From assembly GCA_964035545.1 (NCBI GenBank), contig OZ037765.1, forward strand, positions 34,981,504 to 35,045,503: DNA of 64,000 nt, read 5' to 3'. Made by a program: the position numbers and the translations under genes. This stretch comes from Bugula neritina (Eukaryota; Bryozoa; Gymnolaemata; Cheilostomatida; Bugulidae). The notes beneath the pieces were generated by a model. It saw only the letters and a program-made list of their open reading frames with translations. It was not told where the DNA came from and did not search any database. Positions 1 through 11,200 of the stretch are shown in pieces (within the stretch, counting starts at the first letter, position 1; each line of letters starts with the position of its first letter).

Positions 1-1258
1 ACCTGGCAGTATCTCCTCTATCTCTCTGTATGCCATGCCTCGCCCCCTCATAGGAGGGCGTCTAGCGGGCTCTAAGAGAGGAGGTGCTTGACCTGCTGCA
101 TCAGGGCTCGTCCAGTAAGGTTTCAGCCGTGCTTCGTTCTGGACCGACACTTGTCCAGACCGTTCCACTTTGTAGGTGTGATTGGGCATCACCTCAATCA
201 CGCAATAAGGACCCACGAAATTCGGCTGCAACTTAGCCGCCTGTCCGCGCCGCTGGCAATGACTGGTCATCAAGACCCAGTCTCCCACCTTGTACAAAGG
301 GGGAGTCGTCAGAGTCACCACTCCTGACCTGCCACTGCTGCTCACGTAGCACTTCGTGAGCCGTCCTCATGCGTTTTACGAGCTCATCCACATAATCATG
401 GACGCTGCTTTCTGGAGCCGGAACGTGGTAAGTTACGTGCTCAGAAACCCTCGTTTCTCTCCCCAACATGAGAAATTTAGAGGTCTCCAGTGTACTGGAG
501 TGAGGTGTACTATGGTACGCTCGCATGATTTGCGGCAGTACCAAGTCCCACTCTTCCTGGCTCTTACCGATAAGCATGCTTCTCAGTGAGACCCTAGCAT
601 TCGGTTGTTCCTCTCCACAACCCCATTCCCTTGCGGGTGATACGGAGTTGTCCGACTCTGGTTTACCCCCCACGTTTGACAAAGATCGCTCATAAGTTGT
701 GACTGAAACTGGGTGCCTTGATCAGAGCTTTTTTTCGGCAAGCCAAAATAACAGAACACCTGCTGATCCAAGGCTCTGGCCACCGTGGGGGCCGACGCGT
801 CTGGAATAGCCAGCGCATCAGCCCACCGCGTGAAATGGTCAGTTAACACCAGTATCCAGTTATTACCTCTCACTGTCGTGGGCATGGGGCCTACCAGATC
901 TACAGCGACTACCTGCCACAAACGACCGGCATAGAGGCGGTGCCTCCCTGCGGTCTCAGTGGAGCGGCCATGCTTGCTAGCTTGGCATATCTCACACTTC
1001 CGCACCCGGAGTCGGACATCCCGGGTCATACCGGGCCAAAACCACTGGAGTTGAAGACGCCCAGTCACCCGCCCAGCTCCTGCATGAGCCTGCTTATGGG
1101 TGTCCCAGATCAACTCCAGCTTCAGAGCAGACGGACAGACTACCCTCTCTCGTTCTTGGCCATTGATGCCGGCTGCTAACGTTATCGTTAACAAACCATC
1201 ATCATTAAACCGGAGGGAGTCCCAGCGGTCATAGAAATATTTAAACTCCGCAAACTTA
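1..1258 (-). pseudogene. Ty3/gypsy pol (integrase region) remnant
   Basis: Decayed integrase part of a Ty3/gypsy polyprotein, truncated at the window edge and at about 1258. On the minus strand one reads an HHCC zinc region (KCEICQASKHG), the integrase core with VAVDLVGPMP and SDQGTQF, and the catalytic-E context (YHPQGNGVVERNNRML). Then come the post-core segment and a GPY/F-type tail ending in RLKPYW, which runs to position 1. The frame breaks near 600-680 and again near 270-300, and a short deletion precedes SDQG, so it cannot encode a full protein. It is clearly related to the pol of gypsy-1 (8217-12838) but diverged at the DNA level, so it is an older copy of a sister subfamily. No LTR is visible here. 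Confidence 0.85.
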
Positions 1259-1374
1259 ACACTATTTTATTATTGTAGTAACTGTTTCATGTTGGGATGA
1301 GGCAGTTTTAAACTAACTACTGTTGTGTTACAATAGATATAAACTAACGTTAGCATTGGATATAGATTGAGTAT

Positions 1375-2498
1375 GAATAGGACCTGTTTTATGTTACAGA
1401 GAGGAGGAGTATAGGACTAGTTTTATGTTACAGAAAAGAGTATAGTATAGGGCTAGTTTTATGTTACAGAGAGTAGTATAGGGCTAGTTTTATGTTACAG
1501 AGAGGAGTATAGTATAGGGATAGTTTTATGTTACAGAGAGGTGTAGTATAGGGCTAGTTTTATGTTACAGAGAAGTGTAGTATAGGGCTAGTTTTATGTT
1601 ACAGAGAGTAGTAGTACAGGACTAGTTTTATGTTACAGAGAGTAGTAGTACAGGACTAGTTTTATGTTACAGAGAGTAGTATAGGGCTAGTTTTATGTTA
1701 CAGAGAGGAGTATAGTATAGGGATAGTTTTATGTTACAGAGAGGTGTAGTATAGGGCTAGTTTTATGTTACAGAGAAGTGTAGTATAGGGCTAGTTTTAT
1801 GTTACAGAGAGTAGTAGTACAGGACTAGTTTTATGTTACAGAGAGGAGTATAGGGCTAGTTTTATGTTACAGAGAGTAGTATAGTATAGGACTAGTTTTA
1901 TGTTACAGAGAGGAGTATAGTATAGGGCTAGTTTTATGTTACAGAGAGTAGTATAGGGATAGTTTTATGTTACAGAGAGTAGTATAGTATAGGACTAGTT
2001 TTATGTTACAGAGAGGAGTATAGTATAGGGCTAGTTTTATGTTACAGAGAGTAGTATAGTATAGGACTAGTTTTATGTTACAGAGAGGAGTATAGTATAG
2101 GACTAGTTTTATGTTACAGAGAGGACTATAGTATAGGACTAGTTTTATGTTACAGAGAGTAGTATAGTATAGGACTAGTTTTATGTTACAGAAAAGAGTA
2201 TAGTATAGGACTAGTTTTATGTTACAGAGAGTAGTATAGTATAGGACTAGTTTTATGTTACAGAGAGGAGTATAGTATAGGACTAGTTTTATGTTACAGA
2301 GAGGACTATAGTATAGGGCTAGTTTTATGTTACAGAGAGGAGTATAGTATAGGACTAGTTTTATGTTACAGAGAGTAGTATAGTATAGGACTAGTTTTAT
2401 GTTACAGAGAGGACTATAGTATAGGGCTAGTTTTATGTTACAGAGAGTAGTATAGTATAGGGCTAGTTTTGTGTTACAGAGAGTAGTATAGTATAGGG
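1375..2498. repeat. 35-bp minisatellite upstream of caspase-like exon
   Basis: About 32 tandem copies of a roughly 35-bp unit (core ctagttttatgttacagaga followed by variable GTAGTATAG blocks). Each unit carries TTATGTTACAG|AGAG, which looks like a 3' splice site. The 14-mer ttacagagaggagt, present in many units, also spans the predicted acceptor of the next exon at 2719/2720. The array probably lies in the intron before that exon. Open frames across it come only from the period. Confidence 0.9.
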
Positions 2499-2719
2499 CA
2501 TATGATGAAGATATAAACCGACTACTCATATATATGCATCGTATGCTATCTTCAATCCTTATATTATTATCGGAAAAATTTAAAAAATGTTGCCTTCTAT
2601 TATTACACTTTGAAACTATAAGCTGTTTCAAAATTAGAGATTAAATGCAAAACTAGATGTTTTTGAGTTGATTTACTTATCATATCAAATGAATATAAAG
2701 TTTGATGTCTGTATTACAG

Positions 2720-4502
2720 AGAGGAGTGATTATGGCCAAAGAGGTATAGACAGATTTGATATCGGAGAATCACAGAAGGAGGGGGAGAGTATCTCACCTC
2801 CACTTGCTAAAGTTCCTGGAGACAAAAAAGCTGAGGCTATGAATAGACTGAACTATGATGACCTGCTAGTAGTGAAATCTAGCATGGAGTGTAAGTAACA
2901 CACATGTAATACTTGATATTATACTGTGTATAATATACTGTGTGTACTATACTGTGTGTAATATACTGTGTGTAATATACTGTGTGTAATATACTGTGTG
3001 TAATATACTGTGTGTATTATACTGTGTGTAATATACTGTGTGTGATATACTGTGTGTAATATACTGTGTGTAATATACAGTAATATACAGTGTGTAATAT
3101 ACTGTGTGTATTATACTGTGTGTAATATACTGTGTGTAATATACTGTGTGTAATATACTGTGTGTAATATACTGTGTGTAATATACTGTGTGTAATATAC
3201 TGTGTGTATTATACTGTGTGTAATATACTGTGTGTAATATACTGTGTGTAATATACTGTGTGTAATATACTGTGTGTAATATACTGTGTGTAATATACTG
3301 TGTGTAATATACTGTGTGTAATATACTGTGTGTAATATACAGTGTGTAATATACTGTGTGTAATATTCTGTGTGTAATATACTGTGTAGTAATATACTGT
3401 GTGTAATATACTGTGTGTAATATACTGTGTGTAATATACTGTGTGTAATATACAGTGTGTAATATACTGTGTGTAATATACTGTGTGTAATATACTTTGT
3501 GTAATATACTGTGTGTAATATACTGTGTGTAATATACTGTGTGTAATATACTGTGTGTAATATACTGTGTGTAATATACTGTGTGTAATATACTGTGTGT
3601 AATATACTGTGTGTAATATACTGTGTGTAATATACTGTGTGTAATATACTGTGTGTAATATACAGTGTGTAATATACTGTGTGTAATATACTGTGTGTAA
3701 TATACTGTGTGTAGTATACTGTGTTATACTGTGTGTAATATACTGTGTGTAATATACTGTGTGTAATATACTGTGTGTAATATACAGTGTGTAATATACT
3801 GTGTGTAATATACTGTGTGTAATATACTGTGTGTAATATACTGTGTGTAATATACAGTGTGTAATATACTGTGTGTTTTCTTGTAGCATTCATAGCAAAG
3901 GTTCATCCAGTATATGGATCTCTAATGATTAGAGCTCTTGTATCCTCCATGTATAAACATGCCTGTCACCATGACCTCTACACTATATTCAAACAGGTGA
4001 GTATAACTTTACTAAATTAGTTGCCTATTGTTAGGATTATAAACACTAAGAAATGCTGTAGCAAGTAGTAATGAAAATATCCTGTATTTTGTTTCATGTG
4101 ATAAGAAACTGTCATATAAAGCTACAAGTCTCTACCTTTACAACTTTCAACCAAACTAACTCTGCTTTCCAACTAAAATGATATTTTATTCGCTACAGGG
4201 ACAACCACTGTGTCTGTTGCTTCAAATATCATAAACTTTTATCATGTGACAAGTTTAATTGGCTGAATATGAAAATGTTATATTGGGCAGACTTCGAGAT
4301 TAGTAATTGCATTATTTCACCATCCTCTGTAAACATTCTATAAACTGTTCTTCAGGTACAGACTAAAGTGAGAAAACTTTGCTTAGATAAAAATCTAGAG
4401 AGTGGAGGACAGTTGGTTGTAGTCTGGGATACTCTCACTCATATGAGACAACTTTACCTGTTTCCTAGGTTTAATGGCCACAAAAGAGAAGATGACTTCT
4501 AA
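2720..4502 (+). CDS. Caspase-like protease, C-terminal (p10) exons, 5' part outside window or lost
   Basis: Three joined exons: 2720-2890, 3887-3996 and 4356-4502 (stop TAA). All have GT-AG introns and matching phases. The product reads as the linker plus small subunit of a caspase: NYDDLLVVKSS resembles the ADFLxAYST strand, VYGSLMIRAL matches the GSWFIQxL helix, and DLYTIFKQVQTKV matches the p10 helix before the final strand. VVWDTLTHMRQLYLFPRF matches the S-x-L-x-K-x-LYF-x-P end. The p20 subunit with the catalytic His and QACxG Cys is not in this window. The usual S-W-R motif that reads P1 Asp is not recognisable (AKV-HP in its place), so substrate recognition may differ. The intron between exons 1 and 2 is nearly all minisatellite. 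The family call rests on visible pattern only; a diverged or inactive paralogue is possible. Confidence 0.62.
2925..3876. repeat. 14-bp intronic minisatellite
   Basis: About 68 copies of taatatactgtgtg with few variants fill the 996-bp intron between the first two caspase-like exons. The array begins about 30 bp after the donor and ends about 10 bp before the acceptor TTTTCTTGTAG. Because 14 is not a multiple of 3 and the unit has no stop in one orientation, long minus-strand frames appear; they are not genes. Confidence 0.95.
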
Positions 4503-4556
4503 AGGAGTTTATTCAACAAATATTATGTATAACATGCTGCTACAGCTCCTTCAGTA

Positions 4557-4562
4557 AATAAA
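4557..4562 (+). terminator. Poly(A) signal AATAAA of the caspase-like gene
   Basis: Canonical AATAAA 55 bases after the stop codon, followed by a T/GT-rich stretch. Confidence 0.6.
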
Positions 4563-5784
4563 CAATTATACACAGTTACTAGTTTAGATATATAGTATAT
4601 ATACACTATGACATGTCATTACAGGTGACACTATGAGACAGCTACTCTATACTGTAGATATATACACTATGACATGTCATTACAGGTGACACTATGAGAC
4701 AGGTTGCTTGATTTATTTTAAGCTCCAGATACTTCCTTCTGAATGATTAATTAACCATATTTCATGTTTTATTTTATTCTTATCATTTAACTGCAGTACT
4801 TCATTTTACAGTTTATATATTCAAACTTATGACAATTTTAGCAAAGACAATTGACTATAAATATTTCTGTACCAAACTGCCTGTGCTCTGTGTAGACTGA
4901 TAACACATGTTAAGAGGGCAAAAGTTACTCCCTGAGAGCAACTTCAGGTCTCTTTGCGCCTGTTGTATTTTTAGTTTTTATATTTATATAATATACTATA
5001 TTATCATCCTGTGTGTTCCATATTTTAATAAAGAAGTTATATTAGTAATACACCTTGAGCAGTGGTCTCTCTATTTAAGAGAAGATAACCACAGTGCGTA
5101 TTCATGAAATATATCACCTTAAATCATGTCTATCAAGCTGGTAACAAATGGCATACTAACTTGTTTATATTGGCATTAGGGTTGGGGCTATCATACACCC
5201 CCCCCCCCCTTCACATAGATATATTTGGTAATCATCAGCATTCTATACGTCCTAGGAAATCGCTTGAAGCTGCAGCAGCGAGTTGGAAGTCACTGAGTGC
5301 AGTGGTTTGGACACAGATGTCTATACAAGTACTGCACTCAGTCACCTCCAACTCAGAGCTGCTTCTAGCAACTTTCAAGATGAAATATGCAGATGAGCAG
5401 ATCATGAAGGTAGAGGAATATGACTGGTCACTATTGAGATATTCATTATACTTTCTGCACACATCTGGTATCAGAACTTAAGCTGAATGCATGGCATATA
5501 CATTATATCATCTGCATGTAAACTACACACTATTAGGGGAGACAACTAGGTTATTGTTCCTGTATAATATACTTAATATCAGATAACACACTAGAGGAAT
5601 GTATATTGATTATAGAGAAAGTGAAGTATTCTTTGTCGGATATACAAGTCAAGTACTTATTGTACAATAACAATTGCCAGGTCAGGTAAAATCAACACAA
5701 TGAACTAAAACGTCCCATAGCTCAATGGCTGGCAAACAACCAAGCAACCCGTTCCAATACAGCAACCCCTAGCTAGCTCGATGG
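4563..5784. other. Intergenic, with a 43-bp direct duplication
   Basis: No recognisable gene. A sequence of about 43 bp (atacactatgacatgtcatt onward) is repeated at about 4600-4641 and 4660-4702. Open frames at 4907-5107 and 5104-5481 resemble nothing known. The second contains the inverted repeat listed separately. A C-tract lies near 5200. Confidence 0.6.
5263..5379. repeat. Imperfect inverted repeat / hairpin
   Basis: Left arm 5263-5303 and right arm 5331-5379 pair over about 41 positions with a few bulges around a loop of about 27 nt. The inner stem pairs GTCACTGAGTGCAGT with ACTGCACTCAGTCAC-like sequence. It could be a fold-back transposon relic or a small-RNA hairpin; nothing distinguishes these here. 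Confidence 0.6.
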
Positions 5785-6169
5785 CTAGGGTCAGTGTGGT
5801 ATATTTAGCAAATCTTACGGAATCATATGGGCGCTATTATGCCGAGATTGGTACCGCGAGTTTATATAAGTTATAAAGGAAAAATTTTGCCACTTTTGTT
5901 ATTTTATTTTTTTTCTATTTTATGTGTACATTTTTTTTAATTTTTTTTATTGGTAAAGTTTTTAAACACATTTTTAATGCACATAAAATTAAAAGAAAAA
6001 TTAAAACTCAATCATGCACATAAATACAAAGCTATAAAGTTGAAGCTTCGCTGTGATTTTAATGTGAATATGAATTGAATAATGCTTGCAATAACCATTA
6101 TACACAAAATACGTTACAGTTGCTATAAATGTAAGACTAGTTAATTGGATGCAAATAGGCACGGTAATA
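5785..6169 (+). repeat. Left arm of a large fold-back (inverted-repeat) element
   Basis: This stretch, from the block ctagggtcagtgtggtatat to ggcacggtaatac, reappears inverted at 14021-14100 plus 18642-18955. Shared landmarks include GGAAAAATTTTGCCACTTTTG, the T-rich block near 5900-5960, and the segment gatgcaaataggcacggtaa. The two right-arm pieces are split by gypsy-2. The arms are about 385-395 bp long and differ at scattered positions. No protein is encoded. Confidence 0.85.
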
Positions 6170-6209
6170 CTATTTAATTTATGCTATTTTTGAATTTTGT
6201 AGTAAATAT

Positions 6210-6214
6210 TTGGC

Positions 6215-6289
<75 letters not shown>

Positions 6290-6520
6290 TTATATATATA
6301 TATATAATATATAATATTGTTATATGTATATATTATATATAATATCATTATATATATATAATGTATATAATTTAATATATAATATAATAATATATTATAT
6401 ATGATATTATTATATATATAATATAATATATAATATAATAATATATTATATATATTATATATGATATTATTATATATATAATATATATATAATATAATAT
6501 ATAATATAATATTATAATAT
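6210..6520. repeat. AT/TA microsatellite
   Basis: Almost pure TA-dinucleotide and TAATAT repeats between the left fold-back arm and the left LTR of gypsy-1. Its expansion may have erased the 5' target-site duplication of gypsy-1. Confidence 0.9.
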
Positions 6521-6829
6521 TGTTATGTTTTTCAGATTTAGGGTTGATATGCTATCCAGAGAGTCTAATTACTTGCTATAGAACTGCACCAGGATAAGTC
6601 GAGTGAACGAGTATATATTTTACACACAATGATACATTATAAAAAAACGATACAATACATTCAGACAATTTACACATCTAATCTATTCGATACTCTAACT
6701 TCGACTGAGTTAGCAGCGGGAAACTATATTTGCTGCTAACTATCAAATACGCTAATTGGCTATCCATTGTTCCGGGTCAATTACGCGACCCTACATGTTG
6801 TGCTGCTGGTAGTTCCACGAACCACCACA
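6521..6829 (-). repeat. gypsy-1 3' LTR
   Basis: 309 bp, TG...CA termini. It is nearly collinear with 13715-14020, with substitutions and small indels such as A-run length differences. Confidence 0.88.
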
Positions 6830-7135
6830 CCGCCCCCACCAGCAGAAAGCCCTCTTTCTGATATATATATAAAAAAACATTCATTATTAACCGCATAATC
6901 AGTAGACCAAAATAATACATAACACACAGGAAGATACATAATAATAGACAGAGTCATTATAACAGTCCGTTACCTACAATTGGCCAGCTATAGACGAGGA
7001 ATACCGGCTAGCTGTGGTATTGGACAAGGAATAGTCTGTCGAGCAGTCAAGCATTTGCACGAGGTCCTGGGTTCCCCCAAGAGGATGAAATTGCAGATTA
7101 TTCCGGCAGCAGAACCAGAGTCATTGTTGGGCACG
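6830..7135 (-). other. gypsy-1 3' untranslated region
   Basis: Non-coding stretch between ORF3 and the 3' LTR, with a G-rich (element strand) polypurine tract next to the LTR. A small plus-strand open frame here looks like chance. Confidence 0.6.
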
Positions 7136-7936
7136 TCAGTGCTTGGCTTGGCATGTACGCAGTTTCCGTTTCATACGGCATACGGATCCCTTTAGCTGGA
7201 AGAGTCCTGTGGTAGTATTAAGTAGATCTGGTGCCAGCTGGGTGAATTCTTCTTGTAATCGCAGGAGGCGTTCTTCTACTGTGGCTAGGCGGACTGGGTC
7301 TGGGGACGGTGTCCGTCTACGGCGCAAGGGTGGACTGGGGGACCTGGTTCGTCTCTTCGTCGGGGTAGGGGAGATCTCTCCTTCTTCTGGATATGTAATT
7401 TCCTCGGGGGTGTATGTAATTTGAGGATGGTCAGACACCAACGGGGATTGTTGGCGGGCGTTGTCTAACACACGTTGGAACCCCGAGGACAGAACGGCTA
7501 ACAGCATGGCCTTCTTCACCAGAGGTCGTATAAGTGTGAGGAACTCTGGGTATAGCTTAGCGTCGACCACGTAGTTTTCTCCAGGGAAACAGCCCGTCGC
7601 TCGGTGTCTGGTGACGGGGTAGGGATACACATCATTGTACCCGCAGGGGCAGAATGTTAGTAGGAGATGAGCATTGACGTGTAGTTCAAGGGAGCGATGA
7701 GAGGCGCAGTCTTCACCACAGATCTGGAATCTCGTCCGTCCTCTGGACCCCCAGGCCGTTTCTATTTTTTCTTCTGTTTGTGGAGACACCCACCGCCAAC
7801 GGCGGCGTAGTGGCTCAGGCCGGTCACCACTAGCATACTCCTCCGGATACGGAGCAGGAAGTGTTCTATCCCGTACCCTGGTTGTAGCGGGTCGAGTGTA
7901 ATCTGAAAAAGTTTCAACAGTGTTAATACAGTACAC
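7136..7936 (-). CDS. gypsy-1 ORF3: Cys/His-rich accessory protein of unknown function
   Basis: About 266 codons between pol and the 3' LTR, the place of env in some gypsy elements. There is no signal peptide, transmembrane segment or glycoprotein pattern, so it is not an obvious envelope. It reads as a basic N-terminal part, then a Cys/His cluster (residues about 90-135: FQICGEDCASHRSLELH, a further HLLLTFCPCGY and a later H...C), which looks zinc-binding. A hydrophobic helix-rich stretch (residues about 145-175) follows, then an acidic/proline and R-S-P-rich disordered stretch, and a C-terminal heptad-like region. The open frame extends upstream to about 7972 without any ATG; the nominal first codon is GTG. 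A strong acceptor-like site, CTTTTTCAG, lies at about 7898-7906 within the first codons, suggesting expression from a spliced RNA. I do not recognise the family. Confidence 0.6.
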   Translation of the reverse strand: MYCINTVETFSDYTRPATTRVRDRTLPAPYPEEYASGDRPEPLRRRWRWVSPQTEEKIETAWGSRGRTRFQICGEDCASHRSLELHVNAHLLLTFCPCGYNDVYPYPVTRHRATGCFPGENYVVDAKLYPEFLTLIRPLVKKAMLLAVLSSGFQRVLDNARQQSPLVSDHPQITYTPEEITYPEEGEISPTPTKRRTRSPSPPLRRRRTPSPDPVRLATVEERLLRLQEEFTQLAPDLLNTTTGLFQLKGSVCRMKRKLRTCQAKH

Positions 7937-8216
7937 TGCCGTGTTGTCAGCTTGAATAGCTTGGCAACTCCTAATTCAGTTACCTCGTAGAGATTTATGG
8001 TAGTGAATAGTCAGATAGAACACGTATTGCAATGAGATTATAAAAATCTCTAAGTCAAACTGAGTTCTTACTACGGTATTCCACTAACCTATCTCCAGCT
8101 CGATTGACTCAGTGAGTCAGAGCTGAGCGATGCAATCTAGTTTCGTATTAAGATATAGTTAACTCACCTCACGATCTGTTGTCGTAAGACATACTGAATG
8201 TGTGAAATGGTTTGAA
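7937..8216 (-). other. gypsy-1 spacer between pol and ORF3
   Basis: No convincing coding sequence in the pol frame. It contains the in-frame but ATG-less upstream extension of ORF3 (to about 7972) and the run leading to its acceptor-like site. Confidence 0.5.
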
Positions 8217-11200
8217 CTACTGCTTAGAAACACGTCTACTCCTGACTGCATCAGCGTATGAAAAGATCGAGCAACGTGTTTGGGGTGCGTGATTAAGACT
8301 TTGTGCACTCGGCGGATGAATTTTGTTTCTATTTCCGCCAATACAAAAGTTGATTTTTCCGTGGTGTTGACAACTCCCACATTTGCTCGATACTTTTCTC
8401 GTACGGTTTTCCCCTAGACTTTCATACACGCCGCTTTTAACGCAGTCGCATATGAAGTCCTTCAAGTATGCGGGGGGTTGCCTCGTACGCTGTCCCCTTT
8501 CTAGGGGGGGTGACACGCTTGCCGGTTCGTTAGTAGGGGCCTCTAATGGCGTCTATACTTCACCGTTAGCGGTCACCTCTTCTTGTTCTCCGGATGGAGC
8601 CCCTCCCTCCGTGGGGGTTTGCACTTCCGGAACCGGTTCGGTTTCTGGAAGTGATGGAATTAGACTTGGCGGTGGCGGACACGCTTCTGTTGACAAAAGT
8701 TGCCGCTCCTCTCTCACCAAGTTTTCTTCCCGCGGTATGACCACTTCGTATTCAGGTCCATGCCGCCGTCGTCCGCGCGTTGTTGTCTGCCTCCTGGGCT
8801 CTAACAACGGGGGGGCTTCTCCCACTCCGTCGGGGTTAGCCCAATACGGTTTCAAGCGAGACTCATTCTGGATAGACAACTGTCCTGAGCGCTCAATCTT
8901 GTACGTATGATTGGGCATAGCCTCGACGACCACGTAGGGGCCTACGAACTTAGGCTTCAGCTTATCAGCCTGTCCGCGGCGCCTACGGTAATTGACCATC
9001 CACACCTTATCGCCCCTTTGATAGAGAGGTGGTTCATCGGAATCTTCGTGCCGCACCTTCCACTGCTGTTGGCGCAGTATATCGTGTGCGGCCTTCATCC
9101 GTTCCACTAGTTCACTGGCATACTCGTGGACTGAGTTATCTTGCTCTGGAACGTGATAGGTGAGATGGTCAGGGACACGAGTCTCTCTCCCGAGCATCAA
9201 GAGGTTTGGGGTCTCACCAGTACTGGTGTGTGGGGTGCTACGGTATGCACGCATGACTTGTGGCAACACCGTATCCCATTCCTCTTGACCTCGTCCAAGG
9301 AGGAGACTCCGGAGTGCATCACCTAGCATCCGGTTGTTGCGCTCCACCACCCCGTTACCTTGAGGGTGGTAGGGGGTGGTCCTGCTCTGATTTACTCCCC
9401 AGAGGCGGCAAAGGTCGCTCATCAGTTGAGACTGGAATTGAGCGCCTTGATCAGAGTGTATCTGTTCGGGGAGCCCAAAATAACAGAATACATGTTGGTC
9501 TAGTGCCCTGGCCACTGTTGGGGCTGATGCATCTGGGATAGCCAGAGCATCCGCCCACCTAGTAAAGTGGTCGGTTAGTACTAGGATCCAATTATTGCCT
9601 CTGGGGGTCAGGGGCATGGGTCCGACCAGGTCTACAGCGACTACTTGCCAGGGCCTACCAGCGTATAGCCTCCGCCGTCCTGCTTCACCAGGGGGGCGGC
9701 TATGCTTGCTGGCCTGGCAGATCTCACACTGTTTGACTCTGAGCCGGACATCACGCTCCATTTGTGGCCAATACCACTGAAGTCGTAGTTTGGACATCAC
9801 TCGCTTGACCCCTGCGTGGGCCTGTTTGTGAGTATCCCAAATCAACTCACGGCGGATGGCTGTGGGGCAGACTACCCTCTTTCTTTCCGGGTGTCTGCCG
9901 CTGGCAGCTAGAGAGATGGTTAGCAACCCATCCTGCCCGATCCGCAGCGAGTCCCAACGCTGACAGTATAGCCGGAACTCGGCGCATCCCTGTCGTATGC
10001 GTTCCTCGCTGGGTCGTCGCCCTTCCCTTTTGGCCCGGTATATGTCTGCCACGACTCCAGGCAGCTCTTCTTGGAGCTTCTTCAGCTCTCGAACATTACC
10101 GGCCAGTACAGGGTTGGCGCGGAGGTTTGTACATCCTCCGGGGACTCATCAACTCTTTGCCTGAGTTGACCTTGATCCCAGTCAAACGGTGCTCCGTGGT
10201 GAGCCAGCGTCTCCAACTCGCATCGCGGGGGACCTCCATCCCTCCTCTCGATGTTGAGACACTGTTTGCAACCTCCGTCAGGTCGGCGACTCAACCCATC
10301 CGCGTTGCTGTGTCTCTTGCCCGGTCGATGTTCGATCCGGTATGAGAATTCAGCTAGGATTTCGAGCCACCGGGCGACCTGACTAGAGGGCTCTGCTCTC
10401 CTGCACAACCAGATCAGCGAGGCATGATCCGTACGCAGCCGGAACTTCCTGCCATCTAGGTATGGTCTGAAGTGCTTCACTGACTTGATTACTGCCAGCA
10501 GCTCCTTGCGGGTAGTGCAGTAATTTCATTCAGCAGGTGAGAGAGACTTGCTGTAGTAGGCTACTACTACCTCTCGGCCTTCCTGCACTTGTGACAGCAC
10601 AGCGCCAACATTTTGGTCACTGGCGTCCGTGTCTAGGATGTACTCCAGAGTGGGGTCTGGGTAGGCCAAGATGGGCGCCATTAGTAGGCAGCCCTTGAGG
10701 CGGTCGAACGCTTCTTGTTCGACTGGGGTCCACTGCCACGTCACTCCCTTTGCGGTGAGCCGGTTTAACGGCTGGGCTATGCCCGCAAAGTCTGGTACGT
10801 ATTGCCTGTAATACCCTACCAGCCCCAAGAAAGCCCGGAGTCCGGTCAAATCTTGGGGGGTGACCCAGTCTTCTACTGCCCGTACCTTTTCGGGATCCGT
10901 TGCCACGCCGTTTCGACCGACAACGTGCCCCAGGTACTTGACCTCCGGCTGCAATAAAGCGCACTTGGAAGGTTTGAGCTTAAGACCGGCACCTCGGAGT
11001 CTCTCGAAAACCTCCTGCAGACGACTGACATGTGTCTCGAAGTCTGGAGAGATTACGATGACATCATCGAGGTAGACCAGCAGTGTCTTCCAATGGAGTC
11101 CAATAAGGACTTGTTCCATCAGCCTCTGGAAGGTGGCTGGGGCGGAGGTTAACCCGAAAGGCAGCACCTTCCACTTCCACAAACCGTCCCGTGTGATAAA

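Noticed and set aside
1939-3906. Repeat proteins on the minus strand (LCNIKLVLYYT and ITHSILHTVYYTQ types)
   Set aside because: Periodic artefacts of the 35-bp and 14-bp minisatellites; antisense to the caspase-like gene.
5104-5481. 125-codon open frame
   Set aside because: Includes the inverted repeat and a C-tract; no similarity recognised.
7136-7936. Envelope gene in gypsy-1
   Set aside because: Position fits env, but there is no signal peptide, membrane anchor or glycosylation-rich ectodomain; kept as an unknown ORF3.
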